Origin: Propionibacterium sp.
GTDB lineage: Bacteria > Actinomycetota > Actinomycetes > Propionibacteriales > Propionibacteriaceae
Assembly (NCBI GenBank): GCA_012517405.1
Contig: JAAYVB010000026.1
Coordinates: forward strand, 1-64,000
Reading direction: 5' to 3'
Length of the DNA: 64,000 nucleotides
Below, one piece after another: positions 9,283-18,596 of this stretch. A program made the position numbers and the translations under genes. Under the pieces are notes generated by a model, which did not search any database, was not told the DNA's origin, and saw nothing but the letters and a program-made list of their open reading frames with translations. The first letter of the stretch is position 1. Every line of letters starts with the position of its first letter.

Positions 9283-11012
9283 GCCGCCTCCTCAATGCTG
9301 AGCTGGGATTCCACGATCTCTCGGTAGGTCTGGCAGCTGTCCAACAGTTCGGTGTGGGTGCCCACGCCCACGATGGTGCCTTCGTCCAAGACGATGATCT
9401 GATCGGCCTGACGCACCGTGGAGACCCGCTGCGCGACGATCAGCACGGCCGCGTCCTTGGTCTGGCCCGCCAGGGCTGCGCGCAGTCGCGCATCGGTGGC
9501 GACATCCAGCGCGCTGAACGCGTCGTCGAAGACGTAGATCTCTGGACGCTTGACCAGGGCGCGTGCAATCGACAGCCGCTGGCGCTGGCCGCCGGAGACG
9601 TTGGTGCCGCCCTGGGCGATCGGCGCATCGATCGTCGAATCCATTTCTTCGACGAAATCGCTGGCCTGCGCGGTGTCGAGCGCCTGCCAGATCTGCTCGT
9701 CGGTCGCATCCGGGCGTCCGTAACGAAGATTGGACGCGATCGTGCCGCTGAACAGGTAGGGCTTCTGGGGCACGAGTCCGACCCGTGACCACAAGACATC
9801 GGGATCGATGTCGCGCACGTTGACGCCGTCGACCAGCACTCGTCCGCCGGTGACATCGAACAGCCGCGGGATCAGGCTGACCAGGGTGGTCTTGCCGGAA
9901 CCGGTCGAGCCGACCACCGCAGTGGTCTGGCCGGGCCGCATCTCGAAGTTGATGCCGGTCAGCACCGGGGAATCGGCTCCCGGGTAGCTGAATTGCACAT
10001 CGTCGAAGCGGACGGTGCCCGACTCGGGCAGCTGCGTGACGGGATCGGCGGGAGGCACCACGGACGACTCGGTGTTCAGCACCTCCATGATGCGATCGGC
10101 GCAGACGGCTGCGCGCGGGGCCAGCATCGCCATCATCGTCGCCATCAAGACGCTCATCAGGATCTGCATGAGATAGGTGAGGAAGGCGGTCAGCTGACCG
10201 ATCTGCATCTCGCCGGCATCCACCCGCAGCCCGCCGAACCACATCACCGAGACGCTGCCGAGGTTCATCACCAGCATCACGAACGGAAACAGCACCGCGA
10301 ACAGCGCGCCGATGGAATAGCCGAGGCGCATCAGGGCGTCGTTGGCGCCGCTGAAACGCTCTCGTTCGAGCGGCTCGCGGTTGAAGGCGCGAATCACGCG
10401 GATGCCGGTGATCTGCTCTCGGACGACCTGGTTCAGGTTGTCGATCTTGCGCTGGTTCTCCTGGAAGAGCGGGGTCATCTTGAACACGAGGACGCCGACC
10501 ACCGAGCCGAGCAGGACGACCGCGACGACGATCAGCCAGCTCAGGCCGGCATCTTCGCGCAGCGCCATGATGACACCGCCGATCATCATCATGGGCGCCG
10601 AGACCATGATGGCGCCGGTCATCAGCACGAGCATCTGCACCTGCTGGACGTCGTTGGTGGTGCGGGTGATTAGGGACGGGGCACCGAACTGATTCACCTC
10701 GCGAGCGCTGAACGACAGCGTCCGATCGAAGAGCCCGGCGCGAATGTCGCGTCCGAACCCCATCGCGGCGCGGGCCGCGAAATAGACCGCGGCTACCTGG
10801 CTGACGGCCTGGGTGAGCGCCACCGCGAGCATGATCGCGCCATGGCTGAGGATGAAAGCGGTGTCACCCTTGGCGACGCCGTCATCGATGATCCGGGCAT
10901 TGAGACTCGGCAGCAGCAGGGATGCCACGGCTGCGATCAGCTGAAGTATCAGGACGGCGATGATCTCGCCGCGATAAGGCCGGATATAGCGGCCGATGAG
11001 CTTGATGAGCAT
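9279..11012 (-). CDS. ABC exporter half-transporter (degenerate Walker B)
   Basis: 577 residues with transmembrane domain and ATPase domain. Walker A GSTGSGKTTL and signature NVSGGQRQ are intact, but Walker B reads IYVFDDAFSALD, so Asp replaces the catalytic Glu. This complements the neighbour (intact Walker B, altered signature) and supports one functional and one non-hydrolysing site in a heterodimer. It follows the TetR gene after 1 nt, so regulator and both transporter halves form one operon. Confidence 0.93.
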   Translation of the reverse strand: MLIKLIGRYIRPYRGEIIAVLILQLIAAVASLLLPSLNARIIDDGVAKGDTAFILSHGAIMLAVALTQAVSQVAAVYFAARAAMGFGRDIRAGLFDRTLSFSAREVNQFGAPSLITRTTNDVQQVQMLVLMTGAIMVSAPMMMIGGVIMALREDAGLSWLIVVAVVLLGSVVGVLVFKMTPLFQENQRKIDNLNQVVREQITGIRVIRAFNREPLERERFSGANDALMRLGYSIGALFAVLFPFVMLVMNLGSVSVMWFGGLRVDAGEMQIGQLTAFLTYLMQILMSVLMATMMAMLAPRAAVCADRIMEVLNTESSVVPPADPVTQLPESGTVRFDDVQFSYPGADSPVLTGINFEMRPGQTTAVVGSTGSGKTTLVSLIPRLFDVTGGRVLVDGVNVRDIDPDVLWSRVGLVPQKPYLFSGTIASNLRYGRPDATDEQIWQALDTAQASDFVEEMDSTIDAPIAQGGTNVSGGQRQRLSIARALVKRPEIYVFDDAFSALDVATDARLRAALAGQTKDAAVLIVAQRVSTVRQADQIIVLDEGTIVGVGTHTELLDSCQTYREIVESQLSIEEAA

Positions 11013-11013
11013 G

Positions 11014-11607
11014 TCAGTCCTTGTAGATTCCGTGTGTCAGGGTGCTGGCCAGCAAGGCTGGGTCGGAGAGGGGATGGTCCTCGAGGACGAAATGCAGAGC
11101 GCTGAAAGCGGTGCTCTGAATCAGGAACGCCGCCTGCTCGGGGGAGAGCCGTAGCTGCGCCTCCCACGGCGTGATGGACGCGATGATGGCGTCGCGCACC
11201 TGAGTGATGCGCTTGTGGAAATTGGTCTTCCCGCCTTGGTGATGCCCACCGTGCGCCAGGCGCGCCGAGCTGTCGGATTCTTCGCAGCTGGCCAGCCGGA
11301 GCGCGGCGATGGCCGCGTGGGTGGCGTCCGCGTCTGCGGTGAGAAGGGTGATCAAGGCAGTCAGATGCGCGGTGAAGTCGGGCACGTCGGGCAGCGCCTC
11401 GATTCGCCGGCACAGCGATGCGGTGTCGAGGATGTCGGCGACCACGGCGTGCATCAGGTCTTGTTTGGACGCGAAGACGCGGAAGATGGTGCCTTCGGCG
11501 ATCCCGGCGGCCTCGGCGACCTCTTTGATGGTGAACTGGCCGCCGCGGGCCACCAGTAACGGCCTGGTGGCCGCGATGATGGCTTGCCGGCGCTCGTCCG
11601 GTGACAT
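11014..11607 (-). CDS. TetR-family repressor of the ABC exporter operon
   Basis: 197 residues from the ATG at 11607; a longer form from a TTG at 11634 is possible but has no ribosome site. The N-terminal helix-turn-helix (FTIKEVAEAAGIAEGTIFRVFASKQDLMHAVV) is typical TetR; the rest is a ligand-binding helical domain with a His-rich patch (AHGGHHQGG). It is first in an operon with the two ABC exporter genes. A perfect 18-bp palindrome upstream is the likely operator, implying autorepression relieved by an exported compound. Confidence 0.92.
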   Translation of the reverse strand: MSPDERRQAIIAATRPLLVARGGQFTIKEVAEAAGIAEGTIFRVFASKQDLMHAVVADILDTASLCRRIEALPDVPDFTAHLTALITLLTADADATHAAIAALRLASCEESDSSARLAHGGHHQGGKTNFHKRITQVRDAIIASITPWEAQLRLSPEQAAFLIQSTAFSALHFVLEDHPLSDPALLASTLTHGIYKD

Positions 11608-11641
11608 GGGTTGAGCTCTGCGCACGGCGGACAACTGTAGC

Positions 11642-11659
11642 TGAGTGAGCGCTCACTCA
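11642..11659. promoter_or_regulatory. Perfect 18-bp palindrome, TetR operator candidate
   Basis: TGAGTGAGCGCTCACTCA is a perfect inverted repeat 35 nt upstream of the TetR start. TetR proteins bind such dyads and usually regulate their own operon. Binding by this protein is inferred from position and symmetry. Confidence 0.8.
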
Positions 11660-11881
11660 CAAACGGGCTGGTGAGCCGACCTCTGAGCGGCGAGCGCGAG
11701 CGGAGGTGCCCTCGGCCGATGTGGTTGGCTGGCGCGCCGGCCGGCTGAGCGCAGCCGCTGATGATCGCAGGGCTGAGCCCGGGCATGGCAACTGCGTCAG
11801 TGGTTCTGTGGGTGGTCCGTGCCAAACTGATGCTACCAACAGGACCCAAACCGGAGCCAACGACGACCAAGGGAGTCTGAC

Positions 11882-12781
11882 ATGAAACTGTTCTCGTCCG
11901 CCTACAACACCTGGCCCGCTGATAATGAGGGCCGACTCGCGTTCGTGACCGAATTGGCTGAGCGCGATTGGGTGGGTGGCCTGGAACTGGGCTACGCCGA
12001 TTCGCTCGCCTGGCCCGCCGGCGCGCCGGCTGATCTGCCCGCCATCGTCAGCGGCGTTCCCGGAACCACTGGTCACAACGCCACGGACCCCGATTTCGGC
12101 CTTGCTTCCCCCGATGAAGCCGGACGTCAGCGTGCCCTCGAGTGGGCCCGCGGAGAGGCTCTGGCCGTGGCCAGGCTGGTCGCCGAGGGACATCCCATCA
12201 AGGCCGTCCAATTGCATTCGGCGCCGACCGGCAAGGCGGATGCGGCCAAGTTCGCCGACTCGCTGATCGAGTTGGCCGGGCTCGACTGGGGCGGCATCCC
12301 GCTGTGGGTGGAGCACTGCGACGCCCACGTCGACGGTCAGGCACCGCAGAAGGGCTATCTGAGCCTGGACGAGGAGATCGCGGTGCTCAAGCAGGTGTCT
12401 GCGGCGGTTCCGCAGGTCAGCTGGGGTTTGGTGATCAACTGGGCGCGCAGCGCCATCGAGGGCCGCAGCGCTCAGACTCCGCTGGAACACATCAAGACCG
12501 CGGCAGCATCAGGCTGGCTGCGCCATGTCGGGTTCTCCAGCTGCGCAGACTCGGAGAATGCCTGGGGTGGCCCATGGGCTGACCAGCACGTGCCGCTTGC
12601 CGGCACTGCCGCAGCCCCCGAGGGTTCGCTGCTGGGTGCCGCCGAAGTTGCCGCTGCCATCGCGGCGGCCGGCGATGTCAGCTATGGGCTGAAGATCGCT
12701 TTGCGTCCCAAGGACATGCCCGGCGAGCAGAAGCTGGCTGCCCTGGACGAGAACGCCGCACTGATCATCGCCAACGCCTAG
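11882..12781 (+). CDS. DUF4862 family protein
   Basis: 299 residues starting after a GGGAG ribosome site. The sequence (SSAYNTWPADNEGRL, WVEHCDAHVDGQAPQKGYLSLDEE, WGLVINWARSAIEGR) matches DUF4862, a family with the look of a TIM-barrel sugar-phosphate isomerase/epimerase and found near carbohydrate genes in several bacteria. His/Asp/Glu residues in EHCDAH could bind a metal. The reaction is unknown. It is divergent from the TetR operon with a 270-nt shared upstream region. Confidence 0.8.
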   Translation: MKLFSSAYNTWPADNEGRLAFVTELAERDWVGGLELGYADSLAWPAGAPADLPAIVSGVPGTTGHNATDPDFGLASPDEAGRQRALEWARGEALAVARLVAEGHPIKAVQLHSAPTGKADAAKFADSLIELAGLDWGGIPLWVEHCDAHVDGQAPQKGYLSLDEEIAVLKQVSAAVPQVSWGLVINWARSAIEGRSAQTPLEHIKTAAASGWLRHVGFSSCADSENAWGGPWADQHVPLAGTAAAPEGSLLGAAEVAAAIAAAGDVSYGLKIALRPKDMPGEQKLAALDENAALIIANA

Positions 12782-12799
12782 GACGAAGCGGGCGCCGAC

Positions 12800-13153
12800 A
12801 TGTTCAGCGGGATGTTGTTCGTAGCCGTCGCCTTGTGCGCTGGTGGGCTGGCCATCGCCGGGCTGGCAGCGCTGCTGGGGCGCGCGTCCCGGGGCACTGG
12901 TAGCACCGGCGGCGTCTTGTCGGCGCCCGCGCAGGTGCTGGCCGTGCGCGAGATCTCGAGCGGAGGCGGCCAGCAGCACTGGGTGAAGATGCAGTTCGGC
13001 GACGGCCACCAGCGCGAGCTGATGGCTACCGCGAGCCAGGCCGAGGTCATGGTGCGGGGCCAGCAGGGCACCGTGCACTGGACCGGGGATCGGCTGACCG
13101 GCTGGACCCCGGAGGTGGGGCGCGGCCCGCAGGACGTCTACCGCAGCGAGTAG
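12800..13153 (+). CDS. DUF2500-like small membrane-anchored protein
   Basis: 117 residues: an N-terminal membrane segment (about 2-26), then a roughly 75-residue soluble domain with AQVLAVRE, KMQFGDGHQRELMA and QGTVHWTGDRLTGWTP, which resembles DUF2500 proteins (transmembrane helix plus small beta domain). It starts 18 nt after the DUF4862 gene, so it is probably in the same transcript. Function unknown. Confidence 0.7.
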   Translation: MFSGMLFVAVALCAGGLAIAGLAALLGRASRGTGSTGGVLSAPAQVLAVREISSGGGQQHWVKMQFGDGHQRELMATASQAEVMVRGQQGTVHWTGDRLTGWTPEVGRGPQDVYRSE

Positions 13154-13179
13154 CCGAACGCGATGACTTCTTATGGTGG

Positions 13180-13213
13180 CGGGTAGCTGGGCTCTTCGAT
13201 GCGCAGCTACCCG
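13180..13213. terminator. 10-bp hairpin after the DUF4862 operon
   Basis: CGGGTAGCTG (13180-13189) pairs perfectly with CAGCTACCCG (13204-13213) around a 14-nt loop, 26 nt after the stop of the small membrane protein and upstream of lysS. No U-tract. Confidence 0.65.
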
Positions 13214-13281
13214 TCCTCGTCATCGGGGATGGCGCTCGGCGCCAAGATGACCGTGCTGGTGGCCGCAGCTAGAATGCCCGG

Positions 13282-14811
13282 GTGAGTGACCAGTCAACCG
13301 AAACCAGCACAGCCGCAGATCTCGCCGAGATCTCCGAACAGCAGCAGGTGCGTCGCGACAAGCGCGCACGCATGATCGGAACTGGTCGCGAACCCTACCC
13401 CGTCGACATGCACCGCACTCACACGCTGAGCGAGGTGCGGGCCGGCTGGCCCGATCTGGACAAGGGCGAGGAGACCCAAGATGTCGTCGAGATCGGCGGC
13501 CGTGTCGTCTTCCTGCGCAACACCGGCAAGCTGTGCTTCGCCACCTTGCAGGACGGTTTCAGTCAGGATTCCAGCGGTGAGCGGCTGCAGGTGATGATCT
13601 CGCTGGCCGAGGTCGGTGAGCAGGCGCTGGCCGACTGGAAGGCCGATGTCGATCTGGGCGACTTCGTCTGGGTGCGCGGGCGGGTCATCTCGTCGCGCCG
13701 CGGCGAACTGTCGGTGATGGCCTCCGAGTGGAAGATCGCCAGCAAGGCGCTTCGTCCGCTGCCCGCTCTTCACAAGGAGCTTTCAGAAGAATCGCGGGTG
13801 CGGCAGCGCTACGCCGACCTGATCGTGCGCCCCGAGGCACGCGACATGGTGCGACTGCGTGCGGCGATCACCCGCAGCCTGCGCGAGACCCTCGACTCCG
13901 AGGGCTTTCTTGAGGTCGAGACACCCACCCTGCAACTGATCCATGGTGGTGCGGCGGCGCGTCCGTTCAACACCCACCTCAATGCGTTCGACACCGACAT
14001 GACCCTGCGCATCGCGCTCGAGCTGTACCTCAAGCGCGTGATGGTCGGCGGCATCGACGCGGTTTACGAAATCGGCCGGATCTTCCGGAATGAAGGCATC
14101 GACTCGACGCATTCGGCCGAGTTCACCATGCTGGAGGCCTACCAGTCGTGGGGCGACGACAAGACGATCGCCGCTCTCACCAAGGAAATGATCATGAATG
14201 CGGCCGATGTCGCCGGAGTGCATCAGATCGAGCGGTCGGACGGCCGGGTCATCGATCTGGACGCCGAGTGGCGATGGCTGCCGATCTACGACGCGGTCAG
14301 CGACGCGGTCGGTGAGGTTGTGGACGTCGACACCCCGGTCCAGCATCTGCACGAGCTCTGCGAGGCCCGCGAGGTTGAGTTCGATCCGAAGTGGGGCAAT
14401 GGCAAGTTGGTGATGGAGCTCTACGAGCATCTGGTCGAGCCCGATCTGGTCAACCCGACGTTTGTCTGTGATTTCCCGGAGGTCGCGCAGCCCCTTGCCC
14501 GCCGGCATCGCAGCAAGCCGGGTCTGATCGAGGCCTGGGATCTCATCATCGGCGGGGTCGAGCGGGCTACCGGCTTCAATGAGCTGATCGATCCGATCAT
14601 CCAGCGCGAGATCCTCACCGCACAGTCGTTGGCCGCAGCGGCTGGTGATCCCGAGGCCATGCAGTTGGACGAGGACTTCCTCGCAGCGCTCGAGCTGGGT
14701 GCGCCCCCCATGGGCGGCATGGGCATGGGCATCGACCGGCTGATCATGCTGTTCACCGATGCGGGCATCCGCGAGACGATCCTGTTCCCGTTGCTTCGCC
14801 CGCAAGCCTGA
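13282..14811 (+). CDS. lysS: Lysyl-tRNA synthetase, class II
   Basis: 509 residues from a GTG start. An N-terminal OB-fold anticodon-binding domain (about residues 65-165) is followed by the class II catalytic core: motif 1 near MVRLRAAITRSLRETLDSEGFLEVETP, motif 2 FRNEGIDSTHSAEFTMLEAYQ, and motif 3 GMGMGIDRLIML. It attaches lysine to tRNA-Lys in the cytoplasm. The length matches bacterial LysS. It appears monocistronic; the Mrp operon starts 186 nt later. Confidence 0.97.
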   Translation: MSDQSTETSTAADLAEISEQQQVRRDKRARMIGTGREPYPVDMHRTHTLSEVRAGWPDLDKGEETQDVVEIGGRVVFLRNTGKLCFATLQDGFSQDSSGERLQVMISLAEVGEQALADWKADVDLGDFVWVRGRVISSRRGELSVMASEWKIASKALRPLPALHKELSEESRVRQRYADLIVRPEARDMVRLRAAITRSLRETLDSEGFLEVETPTLQLIHGGAAARPFNTHLNAFDTDMTLRIALELYLKRVMVGGIDAVYEIGRIFRNEGIDSTHSAEFTMLEAYQSWGDDKTIAALTKEMIMNAADVAGVHQIERSDGRVIDLDAEWRWLPIYDAVSDAVGEVVDVDTPVQHLHELCEAREVEFDPKWGNGKLVMELYEHLVEPDLVNPTFVCDFPEVAQPLARRHRSKPGLIEAWDLIIGGVERATGFNELIDPIIQREILTAQSLAAAAGDPEAMQLDEDFLAALELGAPPMGGMGMGIDRLIMLFTDAGIRETILFPLLRPQA

Positions 14812-14997
14812 GCCGTCCTCGGGCTCGCGCTCGTCCACCCCTCAGTTCGAGCGGATTGTACCGACGGCGAACTGCCATGGGGGACGACGGCCATGGGAAC
14901 GGGCGCCGGCCCATGGGATGCTCCGGCTACCAGGTGGGTATCCTGCTAACCTCAATAGGGGATTCCGCGACCCTTATCCAGCCTTTTGGAGGGCCCC

Positions 14998-17900
14998 TTG
15001 ATACAGCTGCTCTGCGCCTACGCAGTGGCAGCCGTGCTCGCGCCAGCGCTGTTCAAAGAACTCGGACGCAAGGCGTTCGGGATGCTGGCCATCGTCCCGG
15101 CCGTGACGGCCGGGTGGGCGGTCACCCAAACCAGCAAGGTCTTCGCCGGTGCCTATCCGAGCCAATCCGTGCCTTGGGTGCCCGAACTGGGCCTCGACCT
15201 CGTCTTCCGGCTCGACGTGCTCAGCTGGCTGATGACGCTGATCGTCAGCGGGGTCGGCGCGCTCATCCTGATCTACTGCTGGTGCTACTTCGGGCACAAC
15301 GCCGGCCATCTCGGACGCTTCGGTGGGGTCTTCGTCGCCTTCGCCGGGGCGATGTTCGGCCTGGTCACCTCCGACAACACGCTCATCGTCTATCTCTTCT
15401 GGGAGCTGACGACCGTCTTCAGCTTCCTGCTGATCGGCCACTACCACGACCGGCAGCCCTCCCGGGTGGCCGCCATGCAGGCGATCATCGTCACCACCTT
15501 CGGTGGGCTGGCGATGCTCGGTGGGCTGATCATGCTCGGCATCGTCCCAGGTGGATCCTTCTCGGTCTCGCAGCTCGTCGAGTCTGCGGCCGCCGGGACG
15601 CTGGGCCAAGGCGCCCACCCGGCGATCGTCCCGGTCGCGGTGGTGCTGGTCCTGCTGGGTGCGCTCACCAAGTCGGCGCAGATCCCCTTCCACTTCTGGC
15701 TTCCCGCAGCGATGGCTGCACCCACCCCGGTCAGCGGCTATCTGCACGCGGCCGCCATGGTGAAGGCCGGCATCTACCTGGTCGCACGGCTGGCTCCCGG
15801 CTTCGCCGATTTCCCGGGCTGGCGTCCGATCATCCTCGTCGCGGGGCTGGCGACCATGATCATCGGGGGCTACCGGGCGTTGCGCCAGCACGACCTCAAA
15901 CTGCTGCTCGCGTTCGGCACCGTCTCACAGCTCGGCCTGATCATGGTGTTGGTCGGCTACGGCGAGCGCGCGGTCGCGCTGGCCGGGCTGACCATGCTTT
16001 TTGCGCACGCGATGTTCAAGGCCTCGCTGTTCCTGGCCGTCGGCGCGATCGACCACGAGTACGGCACCCGCGATCTGCGCGAGCTTTCCGGTGTCGGACG
16101 CGCGATGCCCGGCTTCACCGTGGCGACGACGGTGGCGCTGGCGTCCATGGCCGGTATTCCACCGACGCTGGGCTACGTCGGGAAGGAAGCCGCGCTCGAG
16201 GCCTTCACCCATGAGGGCCAGTGGCTGATTCTCGCGGTCATCGTCATCGGATCGATCTTCACCGTCGGCTACACCCTGCGCTTCTGGTGGGGCGCCTTCG
16301 CGTCCAAACCCGGTGTCGAGCCGGCCGCCGAGCACCGGCTGGACGCCCGGCTCGGCCTGCCCATCGGGATCCTCGCGTTCGTGGGCCTGGCCGCGGGAAT
16401 GGCGCCTGGCTTCACCGATGGCCTGCTCGCCCCCTACGCCCGGACCTTCGAGGGCCACGACGGTCATCTCACCTTGTGGGGAGGCTTCGGAATACCGCTC
16501 GCGGCGACCGTGCTGGTCATCGCAGGCGGCATCGTCTTGTTCGTCTACCGGAACCAGATCAACAAGTTCCAGGCCAAGTTCACCATCCCGGCGGCCGATC
16601 AGGTCTACCGGAAGATCATCCACGGCATCAACAACTTCTCGGCCGATGTCACAGCGGGAATCCAGACCGGTTCGCTGCCCAACTATCTCGCGGTCATCCT
16701 GCTGACCATGGTGGGCGCCTGCGGATTGCTGATCATCATCGGCGGGGACGTTCCCGGGCTCGATGCGCCAAGGATCTGGGACAACCCCGTGCAGGCCGGC
16801 ATCGTGGTGCTGGCGTGTATCGCGGCGGTGCTGGTCGTCCGTTCGCGGCGCCGCATGAAGGCTGTCATGCTGACCGCGTTCATCGGCTACGCGACTGCGC
16901 TGCTGTTCGCGCTGCAGGGCGCCCCCGACCTGGCGCTCACCCAGGCGCTCGTCGAGACTGTCACCTTGGTCGTCCTGGTTCTCGTGCTGCGGCGGCTACC
17001 GCCGTACTTCTCCAACCGGCCCTATACGTCCGACCATGTCCGGCGGATCGTCATCGGGGCGGTCGTGGGTGCCGCGGTCGCCCTGCTCGGGTGGGTCGCC
17101 GCTTCGGCACGCATTGCTCCGCCGGTGACCGTGCACTATCCCGAAGAGGTCTATGCGTTCGGCTATGGACGCAATATCGTCAACGTCACTCTGGTCGACA
17201 CCCGAGCCTGGGACACCCTTGGGGAGGTGTCGGTGCTGCTCGCGGCGGCCACCGGCGTCGCGTCCCTGATCTTCGTCCGCGAACGCCATCAGTCGCTGGA
17301 GTTGCGCAAGGTCCTGCAGTCCGCGGTGAAGGCGCCGCAGGTCTGGGGTCGCGGCATCCCGCGCGCCGCCGAGGCCGAGTTGATGGTCTCGCGTTTCACT
17401 CATCCACCCGACCCGAACCAGCCGTCCTCGCAGCGCCGTGGCCGCACCTGGCTGCCCGGCGCCGCGACGCTGGCCCCGGTCCGCCGCTCCCTGGTCTTCG
17501 AGATCGGTGCGCGGTTCGTCTTCCACCCGCTCGTGCTGTTCTCGCTGTACCTGCTGTTCGCCGGCCACAACAGCCCCGGCGGTGGCTTCGCCGGCGGCGT
17601 GCTCGCCGGCATCGCACTGATCATCCGCTATCTGGCCGGTGGACGATACGAGCTGGCGCTGGCGATCCGGATACGCCCGGGTGCGCTGCTCGGTCTCGGC
17701 ATGGCCGTGGCCACCACGGCAGCCCTGGTTCCCGTGCTGTTCGGCGGCACGATCCTGCAGACCACCGTCTTCGACTTCACATTGCCGATCTTCCATGAGG
17801 TGCATCTCGCGACGGCGCTGTTCTTCGACACCGGCGTCTATCTCATCGTCGTCGGCCTGGTGCTCGACATCTTGAGCTCGCTCGGCGGCGAGATCGACCG

Positions 17901-18069
17901 GCAGGCCGAGGCCGAGGGCAGCTCTGCGCCGGACATCGCTCACGACGCGACCGCCCTCGAGGTCAACGAGGAGATCCATGTGGGTGCCGATCTCCGCGCG
18001 GCCCTCGAGCGGACTGCGGCCGGCATCCCAGCAGACGCGCAGGCATCCGAAGGTGAGGTGCAGCGATGA
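14998..18069 (+). CDS. mrpA: Mrp Na+/H+ antiporter, fused A and B subunits
   Basis: 1,023 residues from a TTG at 14998, chosen because GGAGGG at 14988-14993 lies 4 nt upstream; an alternative TTG at 14986 overlaps that ribosome site. The first roughly 500 residues are a NuoL/MrpA proton-translocating core (LFWELTTVFSFLLIGHYHD, KSAQIPFHFWLPAAMAAPTPVSGYLHAAAMVKAG). A MrpA-specific region (QGAPDLALTQALVETVTLVVLVLVLRRLP) follows, and the end is a MnhB domain (FHPLVLFSLYLLFAGHNSPGGGFAGGVLAG). It is the first gene of the antiporter operon, which supports Na+ extrusion and pH homeostasis. Confidence 0.96.
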   Translation: MIQLLCAYAVAAVLAPALFKELGRKAFGMLAIVPAVTAGWAVTQTSKVFAGAYPSQSVPWVPELGLDLVFRLDVLSWLMTLIVSGVGALILIYCWCYFGHNAGHLGRFGGVFVAFAGAMFGLVTSDNTLIVYLFWELTTVFSFLLIGHYHDRQPSRVAAMQAIIVTTFGGLAMLGGLIMLGIVPGGSFSVSQLVESAAAGTLGQGAHPAIVPVAVVLVLLGALTKSAQIPFHFWLPAAMAAPTPVSGYLHAAAMVKAGIYLVARLAPGFADFPGWRPIILVAGLATMIIGGYRALRQHDLKLLLAFGTVSQLGLIMVLVGYGERAVALAGLTMLFAHAMFKASLFLAVGAIDHEYGTRDLRELSGVGRAMPGFTVATTVALASMAGIPPTLGYVGKEAALEAFTHEGQWLILAVIVIGSIFTVGYTLRFWWGAFASKPGVEPAAEHRLDARLGLPIGILAFVGLAAGMAPGFTDGLLAPYARTFEGHDGHLTLWGGFGIPLAATVLVIAGGIVLFVYRNQINKFQAKFTIPAADQVYRKIIHGINNFSADVTAGIQTGSLPNYLAVILLTMVGACGLLIIIGGDVPGLDAPRIWDNPVQAGIVVLACIAAVLVVRSRRRMKAVMLTAFIGYATALLFALQGAPDLALTQALVETVTLVVLVLVLRRLPPYFSNRPYTSDHVRRIVIGAVVGAAVALLGWVAASARIAPPVTVHYPEEVYAFGYGRNIVNVTLVDTRAWDTLGEVSVLLAAATGVASLIFVRERHQSLELRKVLQSAVKAPQVWGRGIPRAAEAELMVSRFTHPPDPNQPSSQRRGRTWLPGAATLAPVRRSLVFEIGARFVFHPLVLFSLYLLFAGHNSPGGGFAGGVLAGIALIIRYLAGGRYELALAIRIRPGALLGLGMAVATTAALVPVLFGGTILQTTVFDFTLPIFHEVHLATALFFDTGVYLIVVGLVLDILSSLGGEIDRQAEAEGSSAPDIAHDATALEVNEEIHVGADLRAALERTAAGIPADAQASEGEVQR

Positions 18070-18596
18070 TCGACATGGCTCCCTCGCTGCCTCTGCTCAT
18101 CCTGGTCGGCGTCCTGGTCGGCGCCGGGGTGATACTCGTCCTCGAGCGCTCGCTGAGCCGCATCATCATCGGGGTCAGCCTGATCACCTACGGCGTGAAC
18201 GTGCTGCTGCTGATGGCCGGCGGCCGGGCCGGTGGCCCGCCGATCCTCGGGCAGTCCGAAGTCTCCGAGATGGCCGATCCGCTGCCGCAGGCGATGGTGC
18301 TGACCGCGATCGTCATCGGGCTCGCTCTGACCGCATTCATGCTTGCCATGGCCTATCGGACCTGGCAGCTCAACGGCGACGACGAGGTGCAGGACGACCG
18401 TGAGGACCGCCGGATCGCTCTTGCTGCGGCCCGTGATGCGGTTGCCGAACGCGTGACGGATGACTCGGGCGCCACCTTGGACGAGCAGGCCGCGAGCATC
18501 TTCGATGAGACCGAGGACCTGCCTGCGGTAATGGTGACCCCTCCGCCCAAGGCTAGGAAGACCCAGGCGGGGGGTGCCGACAGTGAACCCCGCTGA
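18066..18596 (+). CDS. mrpC: Mrp antiporter subunit C
   Basis: 176 residues; NuoK-like with three membrane segments (LILVGVLVGAGVILVLERSL, IIIGVSLITYGVNVLLLMAGG and AMVLTAIVIGLALTAFMLAMAYR) matching MrpC/MnhC. The C-terminal tail of about 65 residues is charged and longer than in the roughly 115-residue MnhC of Firmicutes. The start ATG overlaps the mrpA stop by 4 nt; the tail overlaps the next gene by about 14 nt. Confidence 0.94.
   Translation: MIDMAPSLPLLILVGVLVGAGVILVLERSLSRIIIGVSLITYGVNVLLLMAGGRAGGPPILGQSEVSEMADPLPQAMVLTAIVIGLALTAFMLAMAYRTWQLNGDDEVQDDREDRRIALAAARDAVAERVTDDSGATLDEQAASIFDETEDLPAVMVTPPPKARKTQAGGADSEPR

Noticed and set aside
14871-14916. Three CCATGG sites ahead of mrpA
   Set aside because: Short palindromes at uneven spacing (16 and 20 bp) in GC-rich DNA; too weak to call an operator.
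14856-16214. A 452-residue frame overlapping the start of mrpA
   Set aside because: Arg/Pro/Gly-rich with no domain; shifted frame of the MrpA coding sequence.
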